This document shows positions 34,758 to 43,961 of a stretch of 64,000 bases of DNA, in pieces; the stretch's first letter is position 1, and each line of letters opens with the position of its first letter. The stretch lies in NCBI GenBank assembly GCA_040220855.1, contig JAVJVZ010000017.1, positions 37,421 to 101,420 of the forward strand, read 5' to 3'. A model generated the notes under the pieces. It was not told the origin of the DNA. It was given only the letters and a program-made list of their open reading frames with translations, and made no database searches. The DNA is from JACKNG01 sp040220855 (lineage in GTDB: Bacteria > Pseudomonadota > Gammaproteobacteria > Ga0077536). The translations under genes and the position numbers were made by a program.

Positions 34758-34946
34758 TCAGCGTAACCACTCGGCGACGAGTCGGCGACATTCCTTGCGC
34801 CACGGACAGCCCGTTGCCGTGCAGCGCAGGCGCTCGTCGGAGCGGAAGCATCGCGGTCGCGTGGCTTTCAAGGTGACGCCCAGGTCGACCAGCGGTAGAT
34901 GGGGTGCGGGCAGACCGGCGGGTTCTCGGGTGAGCGGCTGGGCCAT
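34758..34946 (-). CDS. small four-cysteine protein
   Basis: A 62-residue product with Cys at 33, 42, 47 and 53 (CX8CX4CX5C) in a basic C-terminal half (RCFRSDERLRC, GCPWRKECRRL). The spacing suggests a zinc or iron-sulfur site. It lies 32 bases upstream of the CBS gene on the same strand and could be cotranscribed. AG-rich sequence precedes the ATG. No family is recognised; codon use fits the neighbours. Confidence 0.5.
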   Translation of the reverse strand: MAQPLTREPAGLPAPHLPLVDLGVTLKATRPRCFRSDERLRCTATGCPWRKECRRLVAEWLR

Positions 34947-35118
34947 GGCCTCTGCCTCGGATTCCTTTGGCTATGAGAACCAGTCTAGACGGCGAAACGG
35001 AACCGCATCGCTGACCCCGATCAGATGCACGCATGGTCGACCCGCATGCGCCCTCTGGCGCTGCGTCGAGAGCCGGCGGCGGGCGTAGAATTTCCCTTGA
35101 CCACCGGGAGAACCGCCC

Positions 35119-37641
35119 ATGACCGGCACCCGCTTCCCACTCGAACTCAATCCGCGCCTGCCGCGCGAGCTGGCCCGCCTCGACGAACTCGCCGCCGATC
35201 TCCATTACGCCTGGGATCCGCGCACGCGCAGCCTCTTCCACGACCTCGACGCCGCGTTGTGGGAACGCTGCGGACACAACCCGACGCTGTTCCTGCGTCG
35301 TGTCGCGCAGGCACGCCTGGACACCGCTGCACGCGACCGCAGCTTCCTCGAGGCCTACCACCGCACGCTCGCCAACTACGACACCTACGTTGCCGGACAG
35401 CCCGGCGCCGGGCCGGCCGAGCACGACCCGCACGCGCCCGTGGCCTACCTGTGCGCCGAGTTCGGGCTGCACGAGAGCCTGCCAATCTACTCTGGCGGAC
35501 TCGGCATCCTCGCCGGTGACCTGTGCAAGGCGGCCAGCGACCTGTGCCTGCCGTTCATCGCCATCGGCCTGCTCTACCGCTTCGGCAACTTCGTGCAGGA
35601 GATCGACGAGCACGGCCAGCAACACCTGCAGATGAAGCAGGTCCGCGAACAGGATCTGCCACTCGAACGCGCCCGCGACGCCAGCGGCCAGGAACTGCTC
35701 GTCACCGTGCCGTGCGACGACGGCGAAATTGCCGTGCGCGCGTGGTGGGCACGGGTCGGGCACACGCGGCTGTTGCTGCTCGATACCGACTGCGCGGGCA
35801 ACGACGCCCGTCGCCAGTGCCTCACCCACCACCTGTACCCCGGTGACCACGCCTTGCGCCTGCGCCAGGAGATGGTGCTCGGCATTGGCGGCGTGCTGGC
35901 GCTCGCCGCACTCGGTATCGAGCCGGTGGTGTGGCACATCAACGAAGGCCACCCGGCACTGTCGATTCTCGCCCGTATCGTCGCACTGACCGACCACGGC
36001 TTCACCTTCGACGCAGCGCTGGAGCGTGTCCGCGCGGCTACCGTGTTCACCACCCATACGCCGGTCGCCGCCGGTCACGAAATCTACCCGCGGGACGCGG
36101 TGCTCGGCGCGCTCGGCGGCTACCTCGCCCGCCACGGCATCGATGCCGCACGCTTCCTCGAACTCGGCGCCAACGGCTCGCGTGATGACTTCAGCCTCAC
36201 CGCGTTCGCGCTGCGCGCCTCGGGCCACGCCAATGGCGTCAGCGCCATGCACGGCGAGGTCGCTGCGCGCATGGAAGCGCACCTGTGGCCGCAGGTCGCG
36301 CCCGACGAGAACCCCATCGGTCACGTTACCAACGGCGTCCACGTGCCCACCTTCCTCGCGCGCGAGTGGACGCTCTACCTGCACGACGTCGGCTGGCAAC
36401 GCGAGCTGGGCAATCCGCATTACTGGGAGCAAACGGTCGGTGCGCTCGCACCGGATACGTTCTGGGCGGTACGCCGGTTGCTCAAGCGCGCGCTCATCGC
36501 CGAAATCCGCGATCGCGTGCGTCGCCGTGGCGAGCGGCTCGGCTGGAGCGCGGCACAGGTCGCGGCAGAGACGGCGGTGCTCGACCGCTGCGAGGACGTG
36601 CTGCTGATCGGCTTTGCGCGACGCTTCGCCGCCTACAAGCGCGCCACGCTGCTGCTCGAGGACCGCACCCGCCTCGCGCGCCTGCTCGGCGACCCGGCGC
36701 GCCCGGTCGTGATCGTCTACGCCGGGCGCGCCCACCAGAGCGATGCCGAGGGTCAGGCGCTGATCCGCGCCATCCATGCGCTCGCCGGCGAGCCCGCTTT
36801 CAGCGGTCGCGTGATCCTGCTCGAAGGCTACGACCTGGCGCTCGGCCGGCGTCTCGTCAGCGGCGTCGACGTGTGGGTCAATACACCGGAATTTCCCCTC
36901 GAAGCGAGCGGCACCTCGGGTATGAAGGCCGCCATCAACGGCGTGCTCAACGTCAGCATCGCAGACGGCTGGTGGCGCGAGGGGTATACCGGCGACAACG
37001 GCTGGTCGATCGAGCCGCACCCGAGCGCGGCGGACGCCGCGGCCCGCCGCCACCTCGAGGCCGGCGAACTGATGGACCTGCTCGAGCAGGAGGTCGTACC
37101 GCTCTACTACGAGCGCCGCGAGAGTCTGCCGATGGACTGGATCGCGCGTGCCAAGGCCTCGATGATCTCGGTGCTGCCGCGTTTCAACGCCGAGCGCATG
37201 CTGCTCGACTACGACCGTGACCACTACCGTCCAGCGGCACTTCTGGCTGCTGCGCTGCGCGGCGACGAAGCGGCCGCGGCGCTCGCCGCATGGCGCGAGC
37301 GGGTGCGCTTGGAATGGGCGGCGGTGGGGCTCGCGCTGGTCGCGCCGCTACCGGAGCGGCACGCCCAGGGTGAGCCCCTGCGGATTACGGTCGCAGTAAC
37401 CCATCCCGGCCTGACGGCCGGCGACATCGCCGTCGAATGCCTGGTCGAAGATGGTAGTGAGTCGTCCACTACACTGCTCGTACAACGCCTCGTCGCGGGA
37501 GATACCGACGCAACGACGACGCCGTTCACGACCGTCATCAGCGACGGGCTGGCGGGGCTGCTTGGCTTGCGTATCCGAGCCTACCCCGTCCATCCGCATC
37601 TCAGTCACCCGTTCGAGATGGGCCTCATGACCTGGCTGTGA
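35119..37641 (+). CDS. glgP: alpha-glucan phosphorylase
   Basis: Releases glucose-1-phosphate from glycogen or maltodextrin. The 840-residue protein belongs to the TIGR02094-type phosphorylases: an N-terminal DUF3417 region (PRLPRELARLDELAADLHYAW), a substrate-binding centre with HINEGHPALSILARI, and the PLP-lysine region EASGTSGMKAAINGVLNVS. Length is normal. A weak FNR-like dyad (CTGACCCCGATCAG, 35011-35024) and TAGAAT (35086-35091) lie upstream. Its end overlaps the convergent malQ by 17 bases. Confidence 0.92.
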   Translation: MTGTRFPLELNPRLPRELARLDELAADLHYAWDPRTRSLFHDLDAALWERCGHNPTLFLRRVAQARLDTAARDRSFLEAYHRTLANYDTYVAGQPGAGPAEHDPHAPVAYLCAEFGLHESLPIYSGGLGILAGDLCKAASDLCLPFIAIGLLYRFGNFVQEIDEHGQQHLQMKQVREQDLPLERARDASGQELLVTVPCDDGEIAVRAWWARVGHTRLLLLDTDCAGNDARRQCLTHHLYPGDHALRLRQEMVLGIGGVLALAALGIEPVVWHINEGHPALSILARIVALTDHGFTFDAALERVRAATVFTTHTPVAAGHEIYPRDAVLGALGGYLARHGIDAARFLELGANGSRDDFSLTAFALRASGHANGVSAMHGEVAARMEAHLWPQVAPDENPIGHVTNGVHVPTFLAREWTLYLHDVGWQRELGNPHYWEQTVGALAPDTFWAVRRLLKRALIAEIRDRVRRRGERLGWSAAQVAAETAVLDRCEDVLLIGFARRFAAYKRATLLLEDRTRLARLLGDPARPVVIVYAGRAHQSDAEGQALIRAIHALAGEPAFSGRVILLEGYDLALGRRLVSGVDVWVNTPEFPLEASGTSGMKAAINGVLNVSIADGWWREGYTGDNGWSIEPHPSAADAAARRHLEAGELMDLLEQEVVPLYYERRESLPMDWIARAKASMISVLPRFNAERMLLDYDRDHYRPAALLAAALRGDEAAAALAAWRERVRLEWAAVGLALVAPLPERHAQGEPLRITVAVTHPGLTAGDIAVECLVEDGSESSTTLLVQRLVAGDTDATTTPFTTVISDGLAGLLGLRIRAYPVHPHLSHPFEMGLMTWL

Positions 37642-39058
37642 CGCTGCGCCCATAGCGGACGTTCAGCGCGGCACAGCGCGCGGCCAGCGCGTCATCGAGC
37701 ACATCCTCGGCACAGCGCCACACCCAGTTCCCGCTGGCCGTGCCCGGCACGTTCATGCGCGCCTCGCTGCCGAGCCCGAGCAGATCCTGCAGCGGCACCA
37801 CCGCGAGTTCGGCCACCGAGGCGAGTGCGGCTCGGATCAGTGGCCACGGCATCGCTTCGCCGGGCTGGCCGAGGTAGTCGAGCACGCGCGTGCGCCGCGC
37901 ATCGTCGAGCGCCGTGAACCAGCCGAGGGTGGTGTCGTTGTCGTGCGTGCCGGTACAGACGAGGGCACGGCGCCGATGGTTGTGCGGCAGGTAGGGATTG
38001 GCCGCGTCGCTGTCGAAGGCAAACTGCAGTACGTTCATTCCGGGCAGTTGCCAGCGCGCGCGCAGGGCCACGACGTCCGGCGTGATGGTGCCGAGATCCT
38101 CGGCGATGAACGGCAGTTCGCCGAGGGCATCGGCGAGGCGCGCGAGCAGCGCGTCGCCCGGTACATCGACCCAGCGCCCGTGCTCGGCGGTGTCGCATGC
38201 GGCCGGGATCTCCCAGGTCGCGGCGAGGCCGCGGAAGTGATCGATACGCAGCAGGTCGAACCATTCGAGCTGGCGGCGCACACGCGCGAGCCACCACGCA
38301 AAATCCTCGCGCCGATGCGCCTCCCAGGCGTACACCGGATTACCCCAACGCTGGCCGGTGACCGAAAAGTAATCGGGGGGGACGCCGGCGACGACCGCGG
38401 CACGGCCATCGGGGGCGAGACGGAACAACCCGGGTCGGCTCCATACCTCGCAACTATCGGCGGCAACGAACATCGGCAGGTCACCGATCAGCGCGATGCC
38501 GCGAGCGCGCGCCTGTGCGCGCAGCGCCTGCCACTGCTCCTCGAGCAGGAACTGCTCGAGCACCACCGCTTCGCGCTCACGCGCGCAGCGCTCGCGGGCG
38601 TCGACGAGCGCCTGCGCATCGCGGCCGCGCCACGGCGCGGGCCAGTCCCACCACGCGGCACCCCCGGCCCGTTGCTTGAGTGCGCGGTACAACGCGTAGT
38701 CTTCCAACCAACCCGCTTCGCGCTGACGAAAAGCGGCAAGCGCCGCACGCCGCGACGCGTCGGCCTGCGTCTCGAAAGCGGCAGCGAGCGCGCCCGCGGA
38801 GCGGACGCCGCCGACATCGAGCCCGAGCACCGCGGGCTCGAGACTCAACAAGCGCGGGTCGGCGGCGTGACACGATTCCGACTGGTAGGGCGAACCGTCG
38901 GGGGCGGCCGGGTTGATCGGCAACATCTGCCAGCAGGCGAACCCGCCCGCGTGGAGGAACTCGAGGAACCGTTGCGCCGGGTAACCGAGCGGGCCGTCGC
39001 CGGGCAGCGATGTCGGGTGCAGGAGCACCCCGGCGCGGCGCACCGCCACCGCGCTCAC
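37625..39058 (-). CDS. malQ: 4-alpha-glucanotransferase
   Basis: Disproportionates maltodextrins in glycogen breakdown (GH77). The 477-residue protein starts with GTG, whose last bases overlap the GH57 stop (GTGA). It contains GVLLHPTSLPGDGPLGYP, LIGDLPMFVAADSCEVW with the catalytic region, LRIDHFRGL with the nucleophile Asp and PFIAEDLGTITPDV with the acid Glu. It is shorter than E. coli MalQ, like the plant DPE1-type enzymes. It is cotranscribed with GH57 and glgC. Confidence 0.93.
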   Translation of the reverse strand: MSAVAVRRAGVLLHPTSLPGDGPLGYPAQRFLEFLHAGGFACWQMLPINPAAPDGSPYQSESCHAADPRLLSLEPAVLGLDVGGVRSAGALAAAFETQADASRRAALAAFRQREAGWLEDYALYRALKQRAGGAAWWDWPAPWRGRDAQALVDARERCAREREAVVLEQFLLEEQWQALRAQARARGIALIGDLPMFVAADSCEVWSRPGLFRLAPDGRAAVVAGVPPDYFSVTGQRWGNPVYAWEAHRREDFAWWLARVRRQLEWFDLLRIDHFRGLAATWEIPAACDTAEHGRWVDVPGDALLARLADALGELPFIAEDLGTITPDVVALRARWQLPGMNVLQFAFDSDAANPYLPHNHRRRALVCTGTHDNDTTLGWFTALDDARRTRVLDYLGQPGEAMPWPLIRAALASVAELAVVPLQDLLGLGSEARMNVPGTASGNWVWRCAEDVLDDALAARCAALNVRYGRSVTARS

Positions 39059-40719
39059 GAGGCGGGGCGCATCACCGGCCCGCTTACCTCGCCCGGCACG
39101 TCACCGAGCGCCGCGGTACGCACCTCGGCGGGCGCATCCTGCCCGATCGCCGTGTAGAGGTTGAGCAGGTGACGATGAAACAGCTGTTCGAACGCACTCA
39201 CCGTGGTGGCCGGCTGGTGATCGCTCGGCCACCAGAACCAGTCGGAGCCCTCGCAGGCGGCGAGCCGCTCGGCGCGCAGGGCGGCTGCCGCGACGCTCGC
39301 GGCAGGTGCGGCGTCGCTGGCCTGCTTGGCGGCGACGAGGCGGTCCCACAGGTGATTCTTGGCGCGCTCTCCGATCCAGGTCGAGAGCGTGCCATAGACC
39401 CAGGAACCGGCGACCAGCGGCGGCAACGCGAGCGGCTCGAGGGTGGCGGTAAGCTCGCCGAAGGTGGCGAGACGCAGGCGCGGGTGGGTTGCGAGACGCG
39501 CATAGAGCGTGCCGAGGAAGGGCGCGGCGTTGTCGGCGAAATGCTCCCACGCGTTCTCGCCATCCATGACGATGGCGAGCATGCTCGCGCCGGGCTCGGC
39601 ATGTGCGGCGACGCCCAGCAGCGCCTGCTCGAGATCATCGACGGCGGCCTCGGCATCCCATGCGGCGTAGACGAAGCCGATACGGTCCGAGAGCGTATCG
39701 TCACGGGGGAACAGCATCAGCCCGCTGTCGGCGTCGCGAAAGGCACGATGGGGTTGCTCGTCGTGGCCGGCGCGGCGGCAGCTGGCCGCGGTGACACCGT
39801 GACCGGTTGCCGCCCAGCGAAACCCGGCCGCGGCGATGGCGGCGAGTGCCTGCGCGCTGACCGCTCCCTCCGAGGGCCAGCAACCGAGCGGCGCCTGCCC
39901 GAACCAGCGCTCGCCCACCGCGCGCCCGTGCTCGAGATGCCAGGCAACACGCTCCGCGCCGCCGGGGTAATGTGGCGCCTGCGGCAAGGCCGCGCCCGGC
40001 AGCGCTTCGCGCGCGCTCGCGAAATCGAGCAGCAGCGGCAGGATCGGGTGGGCGTAGGGCGATACCGCGAGTTCGACACGCCCGCTCGCCGCGAGCGCGC
40101 GGTAGCGCGGCGCGAGGCCGGCCAGCGTCTCGTGCACCAGACCGAGCAGCGCGTGGCGCTCGCCGCGCGTGAAATTGCGCCCCTTCTCGATCAGCGACTG
40201 TGCCAGCGCGCTGCCGGCACGCACCGTCGCGCCGAGCCAGGCGAGGTGGTACCAGGTGAGGAGGTCGAACAGGCAGGCATCGCTCAGCCAGTGTGCGGCA
40301 TCGGCTTGCTGCGCGCTCTCGGCGAGGGCATGCAGGCGCGCGTGGGCCGGCCGCGGCGCGACCATGCGTGCATGGTGCACGCGCAGGCAGCTCGCGAGCA
40401 GCCGCGCGCGCGCCGTACCCGCTGGCAGCGCATCGGCCGCGAGCGCAGCGAGCAGGGGATCGCGCAGGGCCGCTCCGTCGCGCTGCCAGGCCGCGAGATC
40501 GGCGACGTAAGCGTCAATCTGGTCGAGCAGCACCGGCGCGAAATTGACCACTGCACGCGCCTGCGGGCAGCGCTCGAGGTGCGCCGCCATGTCGGCGTAG
40601 TCCTTCAATGCATGCAGGTAGACCCAGGGCTGCTGGAACTCGCCCGTGGCGAGATCGCGGTACTCCGGCTGGTGCATGTGCCAGCACAGCACCACCGGCA
40701 GGCGCGGATCAGGCGGCAT
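39055..40719 (-). CDS. glycoside hydrolase family 57 protein
   Basis: A 554-residue GH57-type alpha-amylase or glucanotransferase. It opens with PVVLCWHMHQPEYRD, the family's first conserved region, and has NFAPVLLDQI, GCWPSEGAVS with the probable nucleophile Glu, and later VMDGENAWEHF with the Asp/Glu pair expected for GH57. The ATG at 40719 overlaps the glgC end by 11 bases. Many glycogen clusters include such an enzyme; whether it hydrolyses or transfers is not settled. Confidence 0.85.
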   Translation of the reverse strand: MPPDPRLPVVLCWHMHQPEYRDLATGEFQQPWVYLHALKDYADMAAHLERCPQARAVVNFAPVLLDQIDAYVADLAAWQRDGAALRDPLLAALAADALPAGTARARLLASCLRVHHARMVAPRPAHARLHALAESAQQADAAHWLSDACLFDLLTWYHLAWLGATVRAGSALAQSLIEKGRNFTRGERHALLGLVHETLAGLAPRYRALAASGRVELAVSPYAHPILPLLLDFASAREALPGAALPQAPHYPGGAERVAWHLEHGRAVGERWFGQAPLGCWPSEGAVSAQALAAIAAAGFRWAATGHGVTAASCRRAGHDEQPHRAFRDADSGLMLFPRDDTLSDRIGFVYAAWDAEAAVDDLEQALLGVAAHAEPGASMLAIVMDGENAWEHFADNAAPFLGTLYARLATHPRLRLATFGELTATLEPLALPPLVAGSWVYGTLSTWIGERAKNHLWDRLVAAKQASDAAPAASVAAAALRAERLAACEGSDWFWWPSDHQPATTVSAFEQLFHRHLLNLYTAIGQDAPAEVRTAALGDVPGEVSGPVMRPAS

Positions 40720-41980
40720 GGCTGCTGGCCTGGCCCAGCATGCGCGGGCAGACCAGCACGACCCCGTTCTCGGTGACGTGGAAACGGCGGGCATCTTCGG
40801 CGGCGTCGTGGCCGATCACGCAGCCGTCCGGCACGTGGCAGCCGGAATCGATGATGGCGCGGCGCACATGGCAACCGGCACCGATACGCACGTCCGGCAG
40901 CACCACGCTATCCTCGATCACGCTGCCATCTTCCACGCGCACGTTGTTCGACAGTACCGAGTGGCGCACCAGCGCGCCGGCCACGATGCAGCCGGCCGAG
41001 ACCAGCGAGTCGACTGCCATGCCGCGACGGTCATCGTCGTCGAAGACGAACTTGGCCGGCGGCAGTTGCCGCGTCGCTGTGCGAATCGGCCAGTCCTCAT
41101 CGTAGAGATTGAGCGGCGGGGTGACGCCGGCGATCTCGAGATTGGCCTGCCAGTAGGCATCGAGCGTACCGACGTCGCGCCAGTAGGCCGGTCCGCCGCT
41201 GACGAGGTCGTTGAACGGACAGGCATGCAGGCGACGTCCGCGGTAATGCGTAGGGATGATGTCGCCGCCGAAATCGTGGCGCGACAAGCGACTCGCGGCG
41301 TCGTCCTCGAGCACCTCGAAGAGGAACTCGGCATCGAACAGGTAAATTCCCATCGATCCCAGCGCGTGGCTCGTGCTCCCCGGCATCGGCGCGGCATGCG
41401 CCGGCTTCTCGTCGAATCCGATCACGCGGTGTGCGTCATCCACCTGCATGATGCCGAACTGGCTGGCCTCGGCGAGAGGCACCTGCACGCAACCGATGGT
41501 GGCGTCGGCACCATGGTCGAGGTGGGTCGCCACCATCAGGCCATAATCCATCTTGTAGACATGATCGCCGGCGAGCACCAGCACGTACTGCGGATCGTGC
41601 TCGCGGATGATGTCGAAATTCTGGTAGACCGCATCCGCCGTGCCCTGGTACCAGGACGAATCCGAGTAGCGCTCCTGCGCCGGCAGGATCTCGATGAACT
41701 CGTTGAACTCCGGACGCGACATCGACCAGCCGCGCTCGAGGTGCTTGATCAGTGAATGCGATCGGTACTGGGTCAGCACACAGATCCGGCGCAACCCCGA
41801 ATTGATGCAGTTCGACAGCGTGAAATCGATGATGCGGTACTTGCCGGCGAACGGTACTGCCGGCTTTGCGCGGTAGGCGGTGAGTTCGTGCAGTCGTGTG
41901 CCACGCCCCCCGGCCAGTACCACCACCAGCGTGTTGCGCAGCACGCGCCCGATGGTGTCGCCCATACCGGGCACGCTCAT
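40709..41980 (-). CDS. glgC: glucose-1-phosphate adenylyltransferase
   Basis: Makes ADP-glucose, the committed step of glycogen synthesis. The 423-residue protein has LAGGRGTRLHELTAYRAKPA with the nucleotide loop, IIDFTLSNCINSG, WYQGTADAVYQN, the sugar-binding GIMQVDDAHRVIGFDEKP and the left-handed beta-helix repeats at the C-terminus (SAGCIVAGALVRHSVLSNNV). The N-terminal Arg/Lys residues for allosteric control are present. It heads the glgC-GH57-malQ operon. Confidence 0.95.
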   Translation of the reverse strand: MSVPGMGDTIGRVLRNTLVVVLAGGRGTRLHELTAYRAKPAVPFAGKYRIIDFTLSNCINSGLRRICVLTQYRSHSLIKHLERGWSMSRPEFNEFIEILPAQERYSDSSWYQGTADAVYQNFDIIREHDPQYVLVLAGDHVYKMDYGLMVATHLDHGADATIGCVQVPLAEASQFGIMQVDDAHRVIGFDEKPAHAAPMPGSTSHALGSMGIYLFDAEFLFEVLEDDAASRLSRHDFGGDIIPTHYRGRRLHACPFNDLVSGGPAYWRDVGTLDAYWQANLEIAGVTPPLNLYDEDWPIRTATRQLPPAKFVFDDDDRRGMAVDSLVSAGCIVAGALVRHSVLSNNVRVEDGSVIEDSVVLPDVRIGAGCHVRRAIIDSGCHVPDGCVIGHDAAEDARRFHVTENGVVLVCPRMLGQASSHAA

Positions 41981-42301
41981 CGCTGCCGCCCGCGCACGGC
42001 GCTCAAGGCCCTGGTCAGAATCATCTCGACATCCGACCGCTTCGGGGCGGCCGTGGCGGCTGTGCCATTCTTGCCAGCATCGGTGCCATTGCCTGGGAAC
42101 AACGCCTTGCCACGATCACCCCCGAGCCCCCGGTGTTGACGAGAGAATTCTGACCAGGGTCCAAAGTGTCGGGACTCGCCACATGGGTCGCCGCCTGCCA
42201 GGTACCGCTACGGTTGCTCGTCCAACCAGCTTAGTCGACGGCACGGCGTACCGATCTGACGGCGGTCATTTCCCCCGTGCGCGCAGCGCCGGGCGGTCGA
42301 C
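41981..42301. other. 321-bp gap upstream of glgC
   Basis: No supportable gene in any frame. It must hold the glgC promoter on the minus strand and the 3' end of the CBS gene transcript. A moderately A/T-rich patch with GAATTC and AAAGTG (42145-42170) is the best promoter candidate, but no clear -35/-10 pair or FNR box is seen. Confidence 0.35.
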
Positions 42302-42760
42302 TCAGACCCGGACTCGGCGTTGCTCGCGCTCGCGACGCTGCTCGCGCGAGACCAGGTAGGCGAGGCTCGATACTTCGTCGGCGAGCACGGCGAGCGCATC
42401 GTCAGCGGCGACGATGCCGGCGAGTACCCCGGCGCCATCGACGACGGGCAGGCGCCGGACGCCGCGTGCCCGCATCACCTCGAGGGCATCGGCGAGTTCG
42501 TCGCCGGCCTTGATGGTGAACAGCTCGCCGCCCATGATGTCGCCGAGGGTGACCTCCTCGGGCGCGAGATCGAGCGCGGTGACGGCGACCACGATGTCGC
42601 GGTCGGTCACGATGCCCACCGGCACCGCGCCCGCGGCGCCCATGTCGACGACCACCACGCAACCGACGTGGTCGTCACGCATCAGGCGTGCCGCGGTCAG
42701 CGCGCTGTCGCCGCGGGCGAGGGTCTTGACCTCGCGATGGCAGATGTCCTGGACGTTCAT
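42302..42760 (-). CDS. CBS-domain pair protein
   Basis: A 152-residue CBS pair (MNVQDICHREVKTLARGDSA, GCVVVVDMG..., PVGIVTDRDIVVAVTALDL; second half LGDIMGGELFTIKAGDELAD, RRLPVVDGAGVLAGIVAADD) with a strongly basic C-terminal tail. Likely an adenylate sensor acting on partner proteins. It is divergent from the universal stress gene, and the pair straddles an FNR-type promoter. Confidence 0.88.
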   Translation of the reverse strand: MNVQDICHREVKTLARGDSALTAARLMRDDHVGCVVVVDMGAAGAVPVGIVTDRDIVVAVTALDLAPEEVTLGDIMGGELFTIKAGDELADALEVMRARGVRRLPVVDGAGVLAGIVAADDALAVLADEVSSLAYLVSREQRREREQRRVRV

Positions 42761-42822
42761 GCACGCAGCCTCACAGGAGCGGGTAGAGCGTCCATACTTG
42801 CATGACAGCGACAGCGCTGGCG

Positions 42823-42863
42823 CTGATGCCGATCAAATCACCGGCCGCAGCCGCAGCGAGAAT
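42823..42863 (+). promoter_or_regulatory. FNR/Anr-type box and -10 of the universal stress gene
   Basis: CTGATGCCGATCAA (42823-42836) matches the FNR consensus at 9 of 10 positions. GAGAAT (42858-42863) lies where a -10 should be, putting the box centre near -41. The same box-to-hexamer spacing occurs in front of glgB. Anr control of universal stress genes is known in pseudomonads. Confidence 0.68.
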
Positions 42864-42915
42864 GCCCACCCTGGCGGCGTCGCGGCGCCGCCACCCAGTA
42901 CGGAGACCGACCACC

Positions 42916-43743
42916 ATGGCCTACAGAGACCTGCTCGTACACCTCGACGACGCCGCGACCAGCGCGACCCGCACGACAGTGGCCTGCGAGCTCGCGCGCA
43001 CGCAGGATGCCCACCTGGTCGGCGTCTACGTCGAGCCGCCGCTGCCATCGATGCTGTTCCCGGGCGACCTGCCGGCGGCCGAGCTGATCGAGAGCGAACT
43101 CGAGGAAGCCGCGCGCCGGCGCGATGCCTCCCGGGCGATGTTCGAGCAGGCCGCACAGGCAGCAGGTATACGCCACGAGTGGCGGCATCTCGACGACGGC
43201 CGCGTGCATGCCCTCGCGGTGAGTGCACGCTACAGCGACCTGGTCATCGCCGGCCGTCGTGAAGACGGCGATCCGGACAGCGTGGTCGAAGTCGCGCAGG
43301 ACGTCGCGCTGGGTGGCGGTCGCCCGGTACTGGTGGTGCCCCGTACTTTCACGGGAACGCCTGGACGCTCGGTACTCGTCGCCTGGAATGCCAGCCGCGA
43401 GGCGGTTCGTGCAGTGCACGATGCCATGCCACTGCTCGCACGCGCGACGCAGGTGCGTGTGCTCACTGTCGATGCCGGAGTTGGCGAGGATGGCCATGGC
43501 CCGGTGCCGGGCGCGGACATCTGCGCCCACCTCGCACGCCATGACGTCAGGGCCGAGGCACTCGAGGCGCAGACGCATGGCGAGCGCGTTCCGGAACTGA
43601 TCATCGAGCGCGCGCGCGAGTTCGGTGCCGATCTCGTGGTGATGGGCGTGTACGGCCACTCGCGTCTGCGCGAGCTGGTGCTCGGCGGGGCGAGTCGCTA
43701 TCTGCTGCGCCATAGCGAGGTGCCGTTACTCATTTCGCACTAG
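42916..43743 (+). CDS. tandem universal stress protein
   Basis: A 275-residue protein of two Usp domains, each of Rossmann-like alpha/beta type. The C-terminal domain ends with VVMGVYGHSRLRELVLGGAS, matching the G-x2-G-x9-G(S/T) ATP-binding signature. The N-terminal domain begins YRDLLVHLDDAATS. Tandem Usp proteins are typical of anaerobic survival responses. The start at 42916 lies downstream of the predicted FNR-dependent transcription start; an ATG at 42802 would precede the promoter. Confidence 0.88.
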   Translation: MAYRDLLVHLDDAATSATRTTVACELARTQDAHLVGVYVEPPLPSMLFPGDLPAAELIESELEEAARRRDASRAMFEQAAQAAGIRHEWRHLDDGRVHALAVSARYSDLVIAGRREDGDPDSVVEVAQDVALGGGRPVLVVPRTFTGTPGRSVLVAWNASREAVRAVHDAMPLLARATQVRVLTVDAGVGEDGHGPVPGADICAHLARHDVRAEALEAQTHGERVPELIIERAREFGADLVVMGVYGHSRLRELVLGGASRYLLRHSEVPLLISH

Positions 43744-43802
43744 CTCACACCGGCACTGCGGCGCGCGCGCATGGGCTGTCTGCCGTTCGGGACGGCGGCA
43801 AG

Positions 43803-43843
43803 TTGACCCGGATCAGCCGCGTCCGGCCGTTCCGGCGCAGAAT
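43803..43843 (+). promoter_or_regulatory. FNR/Anr-type box and -10 of glgBA
   Basis: TTGACCCGGATCAG (43803-43816) matches TTGAT-N4-ATCAA at 8 of 10 positions. CAGAAT (43838-43843) is a plausible -10 at the class II distance, nearly identical in layout to the universal stress promoter. This also argues against any glgB start upstream of about 43850. Confidence 0.62.
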
Positions 43844-43961
43844 CACGCTCTATGCGCGTGGTCCGGGCGGCGGCGCGCAAGCCATGGGAGTGAACGACGG
43901 TGATCGCCTTACGCGTTCTGTGCCACGACGCGCCGGCCAGGCGGCACGCGCCGCCGCGCAG

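Noticed and set aside
35011..35024. FNR box for glgP as a firm feature
   Set aside because: CTGACCCCGATCAG matches only 7 of 10 positions and no -10 lies at the right distance; mentioned only as weak.
42802..42915. N-terminal extension of the universal stress protein from 42802
   Set aside because: It overlaps the FNR box and -10 and adds an Ala/Arg-rich stretch before the conserved Usp start.
43803..43961. N-terminal extension of glgB from a TTG at 43803
   Set aside because: The TTG is part of an FNR-like box and the following sequence holds a -10; the extension is not conserved in branching enzymes.
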